Of a DNA stretch of 64,000 nucleotides, positions 16,975-26,665 are shown one piece after another. The stretch's first letter is position 1, and every line of letters starts with the position of its first letter. Position numbers and translations under genes: made by a program. The notes under the pieces are model-generated. The model made no database searches. It was not told the origin of the DNA and was given only the letters and a program-made list of their open reading frames with translations. The stretch comes from Phocaeicola intestinalis (lineage in GTDB: Bacteria; Bacteroidota; Bacteroidia; Bacteroidales; Bacteroidaceae): positions 16,903 through 80,902 of the forward strand of contig NZ_JACSPP010000011.1 of the NCBI RefSeq assembly GCF_014837065.1, written 5' to 3'.

Positions 16975-17143
16975 CGCAATTCTAATGAAGAATAAAGAAC
17001 GAAGCATAAGGAATCTTCATATTTTTGACAGACAGGACAAGAATCCCGACAATCTGATTCGTATCACTTTTGTAATACCTGTTTCACGCCCCTGTAACAC
17101 AAAAACTACACCTTTGCACCCGAATCAAAAAAGACAAGAAATT

Positions 17144-18784
17144 ATGAAAAAGAGTTTCATCACCCTGTTATTATGCTTGTGTTGCAGCTTTGTGATAAAG
17201 GCACAAACCAATTCGCCACACGTAGAGCGTCCCCGATTAGTAATCGGCATTGTAGTCGACCAGATGCGTTGGGATTACCTCTACCGTTTCTATCCGCGTT
17301 TCGGAGAAGGAGGCTTCCGGCGCCTGATGAACGAAGGCTTCAGTTGCGACAACACTCATCTCAACTACATACCCACCGTGACCGCCATCGGGCACTCGTC
17401 TATCTATACCGGTTCCGTACCCTCTATCCATGGCATTGCAGGAAACAATTTCTACAAGAATGATACACTGGTATATTGTACCGACGATCCTACCGTAACA
17501 GGTGTGGGAAGCAACAGTCCTGCCGGCAAAATGTCACCACGCAACTTATTGGTCACCACTATCGGCGACGAACTGAAACTTGCTACCAACTTCCGTTCGC
17601 GCGTCATCGGCGTAGCCTTGAAAGACCGCGCTTCGATTCTTCCTGCCGGACATACACCCGATGCAGCCTATTGGTTCGATGACGAGACCGGACGCTTCAT
17701 CACCAGCACTTATTACCGGAAATCACTTCCCCAATGGCTGAACGACTTCAACCAACGTGACCTTGCCCGACAATATCTCTTGCAAGACTGGGACACCCTC
17801 TACCCCATCGAGACCTACACTGCAAGCACAGCCGACAGCACTGCTTACGAATTACCCCTTGCCGACACTCCTATACTGCCCGTGCCCACCTCACACCTGT
17901 TCGAACAGAAAGGCTACAGTGTCATCCGCACCACTCCTTATGGCAACTCGCTCACGCTGGAACTAGCCAAGGCTGTACTGAAAGGTGAACAACTGGGTCA
18001 AGGTCCCGAAACTGATATGCTCACCGTCAGTCTTTCGTCAACCGACTACGTAGGACACCAGTTCGGAACTTATGCCATCGAAACAGAAGATACTTATCTC
18101 CGTCTTGACCGTGACCTTGCCGACTTTTTCCGTACGCTGGACGAAACGATAGGTAAGAATAACTACCTTCTCTTCCTTACTGCCGACCATGCAGCCGCCC
18201 ACAATTTCCGCCTGATGCAAGACTGTGGAATTCCTGCCGGGGGCTGGTATGCGGGCACTGTCAAAGATTCGCTCAATGCTGTGCTTGACAAACAGTTCGG
18301 ATCTGGCCATCCACTGGTGAAAGACATCCTTAACTATCAAGTATTCTTCGACCATGCATACATCCGCCAAGCAAACATTGATTTACGCGCCGCAAAAGCC
18401 TGCGCCATTGATTTCCTGAAAAGTTACCCACAATTTGCCTACGTGGCAGACATGGAAGACCTGAGTAACGCCACCCTACCTGCCGATGTGCGCGAACGTG
18501 CCATCAATGGTTACAACCGACTGCGCAGCGGTGACATTCAGCTCATCATGCAACCCGGCTGGTACAACATTGACCGACCTGATAAAACAGGTGGTACCGA
18601 CCACGGCGTATGGAATCCTTATGATGCACATATCCCGCTGTTTTTCATGGGTTGGCACATCGAATCGGGTAATACTTTCCACCCTGTACACATGACTGAC
18701 ATTGCCGCCACCGTCTGTGCCCTGCTTCGCATACAGATGCCCAACGGCTGTATCGGAACACCTGTAGAAACAGTAGTGGAATAA
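17144..18784 (+). CDS. PafA-type alkaline phosphatase (phosphodiesterase superfamily)
   Basis: 546 aa from the ATG at 17144, which starts a signal peptide (FITLLLCLCCSFVIKAQ); the longer upstream frame has no signal and overlaps the divergent CDF promoter. Core motifs of the type I phosphodiesterase/alkaline phosphatase fold are present: GIVVDQMRWDYLYRF (metal Asp), YIPTVTAIGHSSIYTG with the Thr nucleophile near residue 78, LSSTDYVGHQFG, FLTADHAAAHN and GGTDHGVWNPYDAHIPLF (metal His/Asp). It hydrolyses phosphomonoesters in the periplasm, using two zinc ions. Length and motif order fit PafA, a phosphate-insensitive enzyme in several Bacteroidetes. Confidence 0.88.
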   Translation: MKKSFITLLLCLCCSFVIKAQTNSPHVERPRLVIGIVVDQMRWDYLYRFYPRFGEGGFRRLMNEGFSCDNTHLNYIPTVTAIGHSSIYTGSVPSIHGIAGNNFYKNDTLVYCTDDPTVTGVGSNSPAGKMSPRNLLVTTIGDELKLATNFRSRVIGVALKDRASILPAGHTPDAAYWFDDETGRFITSTYYRKSLPQWLNDFNQRDLARQYLLQDWDTLYPIETYTASTADSTAYELPLADTPILPVPTSHLFEQKGYSVIRTTPYGNSLTLELAKAVLKGEQLGQGPETDMLTVSLSSTDYVGHQFGTYAIETEDTYLRLDRDLADFFRTLDETIGKNNYLLFLTADHAAAHNFRLMQDCGIPAGGWYAGTVKDSLNAVLDKQFGSGHPLVKDILNYQVFFDHAYIRQANIDLRAAKACAIDFLKSYPQFAYVADMEDLSNATLPADVRERAINGYNRLRSGDIQLIMQPGWYNIDRPDKTGGTDHGVWNPYDAHIPLFFMGWHIESGNTFHPVHMTDIAATVCALLRIQMPNGCIGTPVETVVE

Positions 18785-18856
18785 AACAACCGGCATCCTT
18801 TAACCTGTTTAAATTTTGCTCAGCCCCTTAACTTCATAACGCATCAATGAAACACA

Positions 18857-18924
18857 AGACGGACACAGAATTTACATAAACACCTTATATAATAAAAGGT
18901 ATCGAGAAAAATCTGTGTCCGTCT
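18857..18924. terminator. Inverted repeat between convergent genes
   Basis: agacggacacaga at 18857-18869 is exactly complemented by tctgtgtccgtct at 18912-18924, with a smaller internal dyad (caccttatataataaaaggt). It sits between the phosphatase and the efflux operon, which converge, and could stop transcription from both sides. The stem lacks a clean U-run. Confidence 0.55.
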
Positions 18925-18945
18925 GTATGTTATCTCCAAACCCGT

Positions 18946-20526
18946 TTACCTGAAAGCTTTTTCCGCCTCACGCCTCAAAGCACGCCAGCCGGGCATCTGT
19001 TTCAGTTCGCGACGGATAGGAGCATCGTAAAGCAAGAAGAGAAGGAACAGCAGAAGGCAGGCGTAAATCACCCAGCCATAGATTTGCTTGATGCTCACTT
19101 CCATCATCCGTTCGATGAACCCCGGCATATATCCGCCTAAATCGAAAGGCGAGGAGCTGACTGCTACGTTATCAATAGCAGTGCCGTAACGCGCCAGATT
19201 ATCCGCCATGTAGTAAGACAGACCTTCGGTATAGACGGCTGCCCCCAGTACACCGCCTACCACCATGTGCAGCATATTGAACACACTCAACGCCTGGAAG
19301 AAGTGCTGAAACGTCATAATTTCTTCCAGACAGACCATAAACGTAGCACTCAGTACGGCATAGGCGAATCCACGGCACGCTACAGGCAGATAAAGCTGAG
19401 AAATATGAATTTCTGACGAAAGCGTGAAATAAAAGCCTACAAGATAACACGCCAGCACAGCTATGCCTACCGCCAGAAGGCGCAAATAACTGAACCGTCT
19501 TACGTGCATCCACCAGTAAGCGAAAAGACAGCCTGCCACCACACCCGCCAGCACCAGCCAATCGAGCCGGACGCTGACCAACGCCTCATAATGCATCACG
19601 CTCTCGTAGAACACTTCTTCCAGCGAACGTTCGGCGGCAAGGTACATTTCGACCAGCATAATGAGCAGCAAGATGGGGAAAAGATGCCTGTATGTCCACA
19701 TCTTCGGTTCGAGGAAAGGATGGCGCACATGAAGCATCCGCCCGACACACACCGCCAGCGTGGACACAATCATCACTGCCAGCACGCGAATAACAGGACT
19801 GTTCCACCAGTCGTAAAACTCTCCGTAACAGAAGAAATAAGCCACTTCCAGCAAGAGCAGCGCCCACAACAAGGCTCCCAGCCAGTCGATGCCGAAAAGC
19901 GGGAACTTTTTGACGATGCGGAAATGCCGTGTACAAAGGGTGATTATCAACAAGTCAACCATCATCACCCCCGCCATGAACCAATGCATGTACGACCAAT
20001 GATAGTAATGCATCAGATAAGTGGCAAGAAGGTCGGACACCTGCATGCTCCCTAATATAATAATGTGCAGCATGGGGAAGAACACCGTGAAATCACGCTT
20101 TGGCGTCATCCAAAGCTGGATGGTGGACATACATTCGAAAGTACCCTGTATCTTGCAGATGCCCTCCACGAAACAGATTACCCAAAGCAAGGGCAGGAAC
20201 GTAACGTGTGGTGCAGCCAAGTTGCACACCAACACACCCGTAGCAGATACCGCCAGCAACGTCTTGTTGGTGAAACGGAACTTCATCCGGAACAGCAGAG
20301 GGAAATAAATCGCCATTCCCGCCAGGTTGGCATAAAGACACATTAGCAAGTCCTCGCGCATCAGGGTGGTTTCACCCATCATCTCTGCCAGCGTACCCAG
20401 ATAAAGCCCTCCCGAAAGCTGGAACGTGACTGCCATAAAGACATAAAGCCAGGGCTGCATGAGACGGGGCACAAAGCCGCGGACCATCGGCATCGTGAAC
20501 GGTCCGTTAAGTACAGGCGCTCCCAT
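18946..20526 (-). CDS. Multidrug-type MFS transporter of a tripartite pump
   Basis: 526 aa with about 14 hydrophobic segments, the size and topology of EmrB/DHA2-type drug:proton antiporters. Gly/Pro-rich membrane stretches fit, but the classical motif A is hard to see, so this is a diverged Bacteroidetes version. It is the last gene of the TolC-HlyD-MFS operon, only 1 bp after the HlyD stop, and probably forms the inner-membrane part of the pump. Substrates may include hydrophobic drugs or bile-type compounds (inference). Confidence 0.82.
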   Translation of the reverse strand: MGAPVLNGPFTMPMVRGFVPRLMQPWLYVFMAVTFQLSGGLYLGTLAEMMGETTLMREDLLMCLYANLAGMAIYFPLLFRMKFRFTNKTLLAVSATGVLVCNLAAPHVTFLPLLWVICFVEGICKIQGTFECMSTIQLWMTPKRDFTVFFPMLHIIILGSMQVSDLLATYLMHYYHWSYMHWFMAGVMMVDLLIITLCTRHFRIVKKFPLFGIDWLGALLWALLLLEVAYFFCYGEFYDWWNSPVIRVLAVMIVSTLAVCVGRMLHVRHPFLEPKMWTYRHLFPILLLIMLVEMYLAAERSLEEVFYESVMHYEALVSVRLDWLVLAGVVAGCLFAYWWMHVRRFSYLRLLAVGIAVLACYLVGFYFTLSSEIHISQLYLPVACRGFAYAVLSATFMVCLEEIMTFQHFFQALSVFNMLHMVVGGVLGAAVYTEGLSYYMADNLARYGTAIDNVAVSSSPFDLGGYMPGFIERMMEVSIKQIYGWVIYACLLLFLLFLLYDAPIRRELKQMPGWRALRREAEKAFR

Positions 20527-20527
20527 C

Positions 20528-21559
20528 TCAACGCTTCACTTTACATTCCACATTCAGCCCGGCACGCAGAAGACTCAGCTTCTCCACATCGTTACCTTTC
20601 AGGCTGATACGGACAGGCACGCGCTGTTCCACCTTTACAAAGTTGCCTGTAGCATTGTCTTGTGGGATGAGCGAGAAGGCGGCTCCCGTGGCATCCGAGA
20701 TAGATTCCACCGTGCCGGTATAGGTCACACCCGGAACGGCATCGGCGGTAAGCATCACTTCCGAGCCTACATGAATGTGCGGAAGTTGGGTCTCACGGTA
20801 GTTGGCAATGACCCACAAGTCCTGCCCGTCTACGATATCCACCATTGTTTGTCCGGGCTGCACCAGCTGCCCTTCATGAATATCCTTGCGCCCCGTCACG
20901 CCGTCGCAAGTGGCGACAATCACGGTGTACGACAGGTTCAGCTTTGCCAAATCCACGGCTGCTTCCGCCAGCCGGATGCCCGCTTCGTTCTGCTCCAGCC
21001 GGTGCGTCTGCTCATCACGGGTGAGGGCGGTCGATTGCTTGGCACGCAAGAGCTGTTCATAACGTGCCTTAATAGCTTCGTATGCCGTGTGCACCTGATC
21101 GTATTGCTGGGATGTCACGGCATCCTGCTCCAGCAGCTTTTCATAGCGGTGCCATTCACGCTCGGCGTTCTGCATCTGCACCCGCACTTCTTCGATGCCC
21201 GCATCGCTTACACGCAGGTTGTTTTGTGTAGTAGCGATACCGGTCGATGTGGCACGGCGTCCCGAAAGGGCATTGGCAAGGTCGGCTTCCGCTTGGGCAA
21301 GGCGCAGGCGGAATTCGGTGTCTTCTATCACGAGCAAGGTGTCTCCCTTGCGCACCGGCTGGTATTCTTCGAAACAAATCTTCTTGATAAAACCCTGCAC
21401 ACGGGTATTGACGGGCGTAATATGTTGGCGCACCTGCGCATTATCGGTATATTCCACGCCCAAATGAATGAAGCGCGAGCAAACGTAAACCAGTCCCACG
21501 GCAAGCAGGGCAATCACTACGGTATTATAAATCTGTTTTTTAGTCTTTCTTGTAAGCAT
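20528..21559 (-). CDS. HlyD/EmrA-family membrane fusion protein
   Basis: 343 aa. One N-terminal membrane segment (YNTVVIALLAVGLVYVCS) follows a basic start. Then comes a lipoyl/barrel-sandwich half (ITPVNTRVQGFIKKICFEEY, VRKGDTLLVI), a long coiled-coil hairpin (about residues 85-205), the second lipoyl half (IVATCDGVTGRKDIHEGQLV) and a beta barrel (IANYRETQLPHIHVGSEVML). This is the periplasmic adaptor that links the MFS pump to TolC. It lies between the two partner genes in one operon. Confidence 0.92.
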   Translation of the reverse strand: MLTRKTKKQIYNTVVIALLAVGLVYVCSRFIHLGVEYTDNAQVRQHITPVNTRVQGFIKKICFEEYQPVRKGDTLLVIEDTEFRLRLAQAEADLANALSGRRATSTGIATTQNNLRVSDAGIEEVRVQMQNAEREWHRYEKLLEQDAVTSQQYDQVHTAYEAIKARYEQLLRAKQSTALTRDEQTHRLEQNEAGIRLAEAAVDLAKLNLSYTVIVATCDGVTGRKDIHEGQLVQPGQTMVDIVDGQDLWVIANYRETQLPHIHVGSEVMLTADAVPGVTYTGTVESISDATGAAFSLIPQDNATGNFVKVEQRVPVRISLKGNDVEKLSLLRAGLNVECKVKR

Positions 21560-21585
21560 AAGTCTATTGAGTTTGGTAGTTAAGA

Positions 21586-21730
21586 AATTAAAAAATTAAG
21601 AAGTTAAGAAGTTAAGAAGTTAAGAAGTTAAGGAGTTAAGGAGTTAAGAAGTTAAGGAGTAAAAACTATTGGCTTAACTCCTAACGAAGCGAAGCGGAGT
21701 GATAACTCCTCAAACTCCTTTAACTCCTTA
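21586..21730. repeat. gaagttaa/ggagttaa intergenic element, copy 1
   Basis: Tandem gaagttaa and ggagttaa units run to 21660, then comes a core ctattggcttaactcctaac plus gaagcgaagcggagtgataactcc, then cctttaactccttaa in inverted sense. The core matches the reverse complement of the element at 30971-31142. The block lies inside the efflux operon, between the tolC-like and hlyD-like genes, and could form an RNA hairpin that tunes downstream expression. Confidence 0.7.
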
Positions 21731-21733
21731 AAA

Positions 21734-23044
21734 TTACAACGTATGTGTCACATATCTCATCTGATAATAATGGTAAACCAAGTCGATGCGGGCGTTCACC
21801 AGTGCAAGATCGGCGCTCAGTTTGGTGTTGCCGGCATCCAACATGTCGGTCAGCAGGGCAAGCTCGTTGCGATAACGGTTGCTGGTCACGCTGTAGTTCT
21901 CATTAGCAAGCTGCACGTTCTTCTCCTGAGTCCGCAGTTCGGTAAAAGCAGTCAGCAGAGAAGTATAGCTTGCCTGCACGGCATTTTCCACCTGCTCTTG
22001 TGCCAGCCCGTGTGTCTCTTGCGCCCGGCGCACGTTCAGCCGTGCCTGCTTCAGCTTGCGGGTATTCTTGAAGAGCGACGAGAAGTTATAACTCACACTT
22101 ACGCCCACGTACCAGTAGTTGAAGTTGTTGTCCAAAACGGGTACTTCGATAGTGATAGGTCCATCCAGATGTTCGGCGGCAAAGAGCGACACCTTAGGCA
22201 AGCGTTCCGAGCGTTCGCGTTTCACCAGTTGCTTGCTCGTCTCGATGCCCGTCGCCGCCTTCCGCAAGTCGATGTTGGTCTGTGTGGCAAGCTCCTGCCA
22301 GTCATTTTCGCTTAGTGTCTGCACTTCGGTGGCAAGCAGGGTTGTGTCAGGCACGACGACCGTCTCTTCGGGCAAGTGCAGGATAGTCACCAACCGGTGG
22401 TTTACTATCTTGCACGCATCGTTCACCTTCGCCAATTGCAGTTTCAGATTTTCTTTCTGAAACTCATAGCGGGTGATGTCGTTTTGCAAAGCGGTGCCCT
22501 GCTCGCGCCGTGCCTGCATGTCGGCTATCACCTGCAGGGCGAGGGCGAGGTTTTTTTCCAGTACCTGCGCCTGGTTGTTCAGCTTGTACAAGTCGAGGTA
22601 ATATCCCACGAGCTGGAAGCGGACATCCTGCCGGTTCTTCTCCCAGTCCAGTTCCGCCTTTTGCTTATCAAGCCTTGCCAACTCGATACCGCTGTTCACC
22701 GCCCCTCCGGCATAGATAACCTGTTGGGCTTCGAGGGCGAAATTGTTCCCCCAGTGGGGCATGTCAATGTGGGTGGCATTGCCAAAATCGCGGTTCCACA
22801 GCTTCCCGTCGCCCCAATAGCTGCCCGAAAGCGAGGCGCTGATGTCAGGCAGACGTTGCGCTTTTGCCGCCTTCAGCGCTTCGGCGGCAGCTTCTTTTCC
22901 TGTCGCATACGCCTGTATGCTTGTACTGTTCGCATCGGCAAGGCGGAACAGTTCATCGATGCCCATCACTCGCGGTTGGGCACAAAGGTGCAGGCTGCAT
23001 AGTGCCACCAAGCAAGGCACTATGAGCCTAAAGTTTTTGCTCAT
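21734..23044 (-). CDS. TolC-family outer-membrane efflux channel
   Basis: 436 aa with a cleavable signal (LIVPCLVALCSLHLCAQ). Two related alpha-helical halves with outer-membrane strands: the first contains GKEAAAEALKAAKAQRLPDI and the SLSGSYWGDG strand, the second LVKRERSERLPKVSLFAAEH and YWYVGVSVSYNFSSLF. The repeated RLPxIS/RLPKVS motif is characteristic of TolC/OEP proteins. It forms the trimeric exit duct of the pump encoded by the two following genes and is first in the operon. Confidence 0.93.
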   Translation of the reverse strand: MSKNFRLIVPCLVALCSLHLCAQPRVMGIDELFRLADANSTSIQAYATGKEAAAEALKAAKAQRLPDISASLSGSYWGDGKLWNRDFGNATHIDMPHWGNNFALEAQQVIYAGGAVNSGIELARLDKQKAELDWEKNRQDVRFQLVGYYLDLYKLNNQAQVLEKNLALALQVIADMQARREQGTALQNDITRYEFQKENLKLQLAKVNDACKIVNHRLVTILHLPEETVVVPDTTLLATEVQTLSENDWQELATQTNIDLRKAATGIETSKQLVKRERSERLPKVSLFAAEHLDGPITIEVPVLDNNFNYWYVGVSVSYNFSSLFKNTRKLKQARLNVRRAQETHGLAQEQVENAVQASYTSLLTAFTELRTQEKNVQLANENYSVTSNRYRNELALLTDMLDAGNTKLSADLALVNARIDLVYHYYQMRYVTHTL

Positions 23045-23330
23045 AATGTAACTGATTAAAAAATGGTTGAATGAAAAAATGGAAATCCTCCGTTATCGTG
23101 TACCAAAGCCAGCCATCAAATCAAAGCCGCCACGCCCCATGCGTGGAAATCATGAATTTTGTTACTAAAACGGACGATGTAAGTTTTCTTCTGTGTCATA
23201 TTCGTAGGGCGGACTCTTTCTAAATCCGGCGCGAAGTTAGAAAAACAATCCGCAAGTTGTAACCTTACAAGCGCTGCATTTTGCATTTCTTTAACAAAAA
23301 AGCTACATATATCACACAAGCGAATATACA

Positions 23331-23376
23331 TCAAAAACTCATTCCAAATCAGCACACGATAAATTCAAAACAGTTC
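23331..23376 (-). repeat. Solo left end of the 192-bp MITE
   Basis: Minus-strand gaactgttttgaatttatcg followed by tgtgctgatttggaatgagtttttga matches the MITE left end for about 45 bp, including the start of its reading frame (IWNEFL against IWDEFL). No right end is seen. The rest of 23045-23330 shows no gene. Confidence 0.6.
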
Positions 23377-23499
23377 ACCATGTTTCTTTCCAGATTTCAA
23401 AAGAAAACACAAAAACACCGCTTAAAAAAGAGCCGTACTGAAAACAGAGGTTGTCATCCCTTAATTCTTGTTATAAAACATTTTATTTTAGTCAAAACA

Positions 23500-23531
23500 T
23501 TTGCATATTTCCCAGAAGTCCGTACCTTTGC
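23500..23531 (+). promoter_or_regulatory. Strong Bacteroidetes promoter for a short RNA
   Basis: TTTG at 23500-23503 and TACCTTTGC at 23523-23531 are separated by 19 bp, the best two-part match in this region. No coding sequence follows; a terminator lies about 50 bp downstream. Confidence 0.7.
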
Positions 23532-23536
23532 AACGT

Positions 23537-23598
23537 GTTTTTCATAGTATTAGATTTAAGGTTAACAAAGGTTGGAGTACAGCGGTACTCCTTTTTTT
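23537..23598 (+). ncRNA. Short independently transcribed RNA (about 60 nt)
   Basis: Between the promoter at 23500-23531 and an intrinsic terminator (stem GGAGTAC 23574-23580, loop agcg, stem GTACTCC 23585-23591, then seven T) there is only about 60 bp and no start codon with a frame. The body includes tagtattagatttaaggtta acaaaggttg. I recall similar sequences recurring in Bacteroides genomes, possibly the FopS family of paralogous small RNAs, but cannot verify this. A second small dyad (GTCC-ataggttt-GGAC) follows. Confidence 0.6.
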
Positions 23599-23712
23599 AT
23601 GTCCATAGGTTTGGACATTACGCTTTTGCCTATAGTTTCATGCCTTTACAGCCCTAAAGAGTTTGCAGGAATGGTATTCATAGCTTTCAACGCATATAGG
23701 TCTATCCGCTGT

Positions 23713-23773
23713 AAGATTATTAATCTTCAGGCTGCAAGATTATTAATCTTACAAGCGGAAGATTATTAATCTT
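23713..23773. repeat. Array of three AAGATTATTAATCTT units, 23-bp period
   Basis: aagattattaatctt occurs at 23713-23727, 23736-23750 and 23759-23773, exactly 23 bp apart. Each unit is a near-perfect palindrome (arms AAGATTA and TAATCTT). The 8-bp spacers differ. The array lies downstream of the short RNA gene and before the convergent lipoprotein gene. Confidence 0.8.
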
Positions 23774-23846
23774 ACACCAGACGAAGTTATCTGCGCTGAG
23801 AAAAGAAGATAATAACAACCTTTTAAATAATCTGAATACTACCCAT

Positions 23847-24365
23847 TTATTTAAACCTTACCGCTACTCCTATCAGATGGTTGACCGGCTCCCCGTTAAG
23901 GCTGGCAGGGATGAAGTAAGGCAGGTTGCGGACCACCTCGCAAGCAATGGAATCCATTTGGCGGTATGAACGGGCATCAGGCGCAAATACCTTTGCCGAC
24001 CTTGCGAGGGTGACGTGACAAGGTAATCCCATTTTATTAACCACAAAAGAAACCACAGAGATGCCTTCACCGATGTGGATGTCCTTCACGGCTTCCTGTA
24101 TGTAGTGTTCCAAGCCCGTATTATATTCCGATCCGTGGGGCTTAGGAATGGAAAACTCCGGCCCGCTGTCCGCATATCTGTAGACCGTATCCCCGTCTAT
24201 CATGTCATAAACCGGCTTTCCGGTCTCACGCTCCAAGGTTATCGGTTCTTTGTCCGGTTCCTTTACCTGTATCGTATCGGTTTCAGCCGCAAGCGGAGTC
24301 CCTGTCTTCTGCTGTCCTCCGCAGGCTCCTAAGGCAAGCAATAAGAAACATATCATCGGTTTCAT
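23847..24365 (-). CDS. TonB-C-terminal-domain-like lipoprotein
   Basis: 172 aa from the ATG at 24365, which gives a lipoprotein signal (MKPMICFLLLALGAC); the longer frame adds nine residues before it. A Thr/Glu/Pro-rich linker follows. The C-terminal about 100 residues resemble the TonB C-terminal fold: a helix (LEHYIQEAVKDI), a strand (ISVVSFVVNKMGLPCHVTLA), then helix and strand (SIACEVVRNLPYFIPASLNG and a VAVRFK end). Proteins of this kind in Bacteroidetes often lack the TonB membrane helix, and their role is unclear. Confidence 0.7.
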   Translation of the reverse strand: MKPMICFLLLALGACGGQQKTGTPLAAETDTIQVKEPDKEPITLERETGKPVYDMIDGDTVYRYADSGPEFSIPKPHGSEYNTGLEHYIQEAVKDIHIGEGISVVSFVVNKMGLPCHVTLARSAKVFAPDARSYRQMDSIACEVVRNLPYFIPASLNGEPVNHLIGVAVRFK

Positions 24366-24467
24366 ACGCACATAAGGTTTTGGTCTCTGCAAATTTAGGG
24401 AAAAGAAGGGAAAAGCGCAACCGCAAGATTCTTCATTCTTCGTTCTTCATTCTTCATTTAAATTCGC

Positions 24468-24476
24468 TATCTTTGC
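24468..24476 (+). promoter_or_regulatory. -7 box TATCTTTGC for metG
   Basis: A full match to TAnnTTTG, 38 bp before the metG ATG, following a cluster of attcttcattctt repeats. Confidence 0.65.
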
Positions 24477-24513
24477 AAAAGTTATTTAGTATCAAAGAAA
24501 AAACATACGCTAT

Positions 24514-26556
24514 ATGGAAAAGAAATTCAAACGGACTACAGTCACCTCGGCACTGCCTTACGCCAACGGACCGGTCCACATCGGACACCTGGCGGGCGTA
24601 TATGTGCCTGCCGACATCTATGTGCGCTACCTGCGCCTGAAGAAAGAAGAAGTATTATTTATCGGAGGCTCGGACGAGCACGGCGTGCCCATCACCATCC
24701 GCGCCAAGAAGGAAGGATGCACGCCGCAGGACATCGTGGACCGCTATCACACGCTCATCCGCGACTCGTTCAAGGAGTTCGGCATCTCGTTCGATGTGTA
24801 CGGGCGTACCACTTCGAAGGTGCACCACGACACGGCATCGGCATTCTTCCGTACCCTTTACGACAAAGGCGAGTTCGTAGAAAAGACCTCGATGCAATAC
24901 TACGACGAGGAAGCAAAGACTTTCCTTGCCGACCGCTACATCACGGGCGAATGTCCGCGTTGCCACGCCGAAGGTGCTTACGGCGACCAGTGCGAGAAGT
25001 GCGGTTCTACGCTCTCGCCTACCGAACTTATCAACCCGAAGAGTGCCATCAGCGGAAGCCAGCCGGTGATGAAGGAAACCAAGCACTGGTACCTGCCGCT
25101 CGACAAGCACGAGGCATGGCTGCGCCAGTGGATTCTGGAAGACCACAAGGAATGGCGCCCCAACGTGTACGGCCAGTGCAAGTCGTGGCTCGACATGGGA
25201 CTTCAGCCGCGTGCCGTAAGCCGTGACCTCGACTGGGGTATCCCCGTTCCGGTAGAGGGAGCCGAAGGCAAGGTGCTCTACGTATGGTTTGACGCACCTA
25301 TCGGCTACATCTCGAACACCAAGGAATTGTTGCCCGACTCGTGGGAGAAATGGTGGAAAGACCCCGAAACACGCCTCGTACACTTTATCGGAAAGGACAA
25401 CATCGTGTTCCACTGCATCGTGTTCCCCGCCATGCTGAAGGCGGAAGGCAGCTATATCCTGCCCGACAACGTGCCGGCAAACGAGTTCCTGAATCTGGAA
25501 GGAGACAAGATTTCCACCTCACGCAACTGGGCGGTATGGCTGCACGAATACCTGCAAGACTTCCCCGGCAAACAGGACGTATTGCGCTACGTACTCACCG
25601 CCAACGCTCCGGAAACAAAGGACAATGACTTTACATGGAAAGACTTCCAGGCACGTAATAATAATGAACTGGTAGCCGTATACGGAAACTTCGTGAACCG
25701 TGCCCTCGTGCTGACCCACAAATATTTTGAAGGCAAAGTGCCCGCCTGCGGCGAACTGAACGATTACGACCGGGCAACCCTGCAGGAATTTGCAGACGTA
25801 AAAGCCCAGGTAGAAAAACTGCTTGACGTATTCAAGTTCCGCGATGCACAGAAGGAGGCAATGAACCTTGCCCGCATCGGCAACAAATACCTTGCCGACA
25901 CCGAACCGTGGAAGCTGGCAAAGACGGATATGGACCGTGTGGCAACCATCCTCAACATCGCCCTGCAACTGGTAGCAAACCTTTCTATCGCCTTCGAACC
26001 GTTCTTGCCTTTCAGTTCGGAAAAGCTCCGCAAGATGCTGAACATGGAAACCTTCAGCTGGGAACAACTGGGACGCACCGACCTGCTGGAAGCCGGACAC
26101 GCCCTGAACAAGGCGGAACTGCTCTTCGAAAAGATAGAAGACGACGTCATCCAGGCACAAGTGGACAAGTTGCTTGCCACCAAGAAGGCAAACGAAGCTG
26201 CCGCCTACAAGGCAAACCCTGTGAAGCCGACCGTCAGCATCGAGGACTTCGACAAGCTGGACATCCGCGTAGGCACGGTGCTGGAATGCGAGAACGTGCC
26301 CAAGATGAAGAAACTCTTGAAATTCAAGATAGCCGACGGGCTGGAAAACCGCACCATCGTGAGCGGCATCGCCCAGCACTACAAGCCCGAAGAATTGGTG
26401 GGCAAGCAGGTATTGTTCATCGCCAACCTCGCCCCGCGCCAGTTCAAGAACGGCTTAGTGAGCGAAGGCATGATATTGAGTGCCGAAAACTTCGACGGCT
26501 CGCTGGCGGTCACTTCGGTCTTGCGTGAAGTGAAGCCGGGAAGCGAAGTGAAGTAG
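24514..26556 (+). CDS. metG: Methionyl-tRNA synthetase
   Basis: 680 aa. Class I synthetase: [19 protein letters not shown] contains the HIGH signature (His22-His25), and the KMSKS loop appears as KISTS at 332-336. A zinc knuckle ([18 protein letters not shown], about 147-165) is in the connective domain. The C-terminal 105 residues form the dimerising EMAP/Trbp111 tRNA-binding domain ([46 protein letters not shown]). It charges tRNA-Met with methionine. Codon use is GC-rich relative to the flanks, fitting a highly expressed gene. Confidence 0.98.
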   Translation: MEKKFKRTTVTSALPYANGPVHIGHLAGVYVPADIYVRYLRLKKEEVLFIGGSDEHGVPITIRAKKEGCTPQDIVDRYHTLIRDSFKEFGISFDVYGRTTSKVHHDTASAFFRTLYDKGEFVEKTSMQYYDEEAKTFLADRYITGECPRCHAEGAYGDQCEKCGSTLSPTELINPKSAISGSQPVMKETKHWYLPLDKHEAWLRQWILEDHKEWRPNVYGQCKSWLDMGLQPRAVSRDLDWGIPVPVEGAEGKVLYVWFDAPIGYISNTKELLPDSWEKWWKDPETRLVHFIGKDNIVFHCIVFPAMLKAEGSYILPDNVPANEFLNLEGDKISTSRNWAVWLHEYLQDFPGKQDVLRYVLTANAPETKDNDFTWKDFQARNNNELVAVYGNFVNRALVLTHKYFEGKVPACGELNDYDRATLQEFADVKAQVEKLLDVFKFRDAQKEAMNLARIGNKYLADTEPWKLAKTDMDRVATILNIALQLVANLSIAFEPFLPFSSEKLRKMLNMETFSWEQLGRTDLLEAGHALNKAELLFEKIEDDVIQAQVDKLLATKKANEAAAYKANPVKPTVSIEDFDKLDIRVGTVLECENVPKMKKLLKFKIADGLENRTIVSGIAQHYKPEELVGKQVLFIANLAPRQFKNGLVSEGMILSAENFDGSLAVTSVLREVKPGSEVK

Positions 26557-26566
26557 CTTTTTATTT

Positions 26567-26650
26567 TCACCACAGATTACACAGATTAAGTAATTAAAAT
26601 AAAAACACAGAGGCAATCCTAATAAATAAATCTGTGTAATCTGTGGTGAA
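26567..26650. repeat. caccacagattacacagatt inverted repeat
   Basis: tcaccacagattacacagat at 26567 is complemented by aatctgtgtaatctgtggtg ending at 26649, with an A/T-rich loop. It separates metG and the flippase gene. Shorter relatives lie at about 2747, 6653, 33059, 35595 and 37223. Confidence 0.75.
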
Positions 26651-26665
26651 AAAAACACCAACCCT

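Noticed and set aside
20459..21583. 374-codon plus-strand frame
   Set aside because: It is the shadow of the HlyD-family gene on the minus strand; no motif or start signal supports it.
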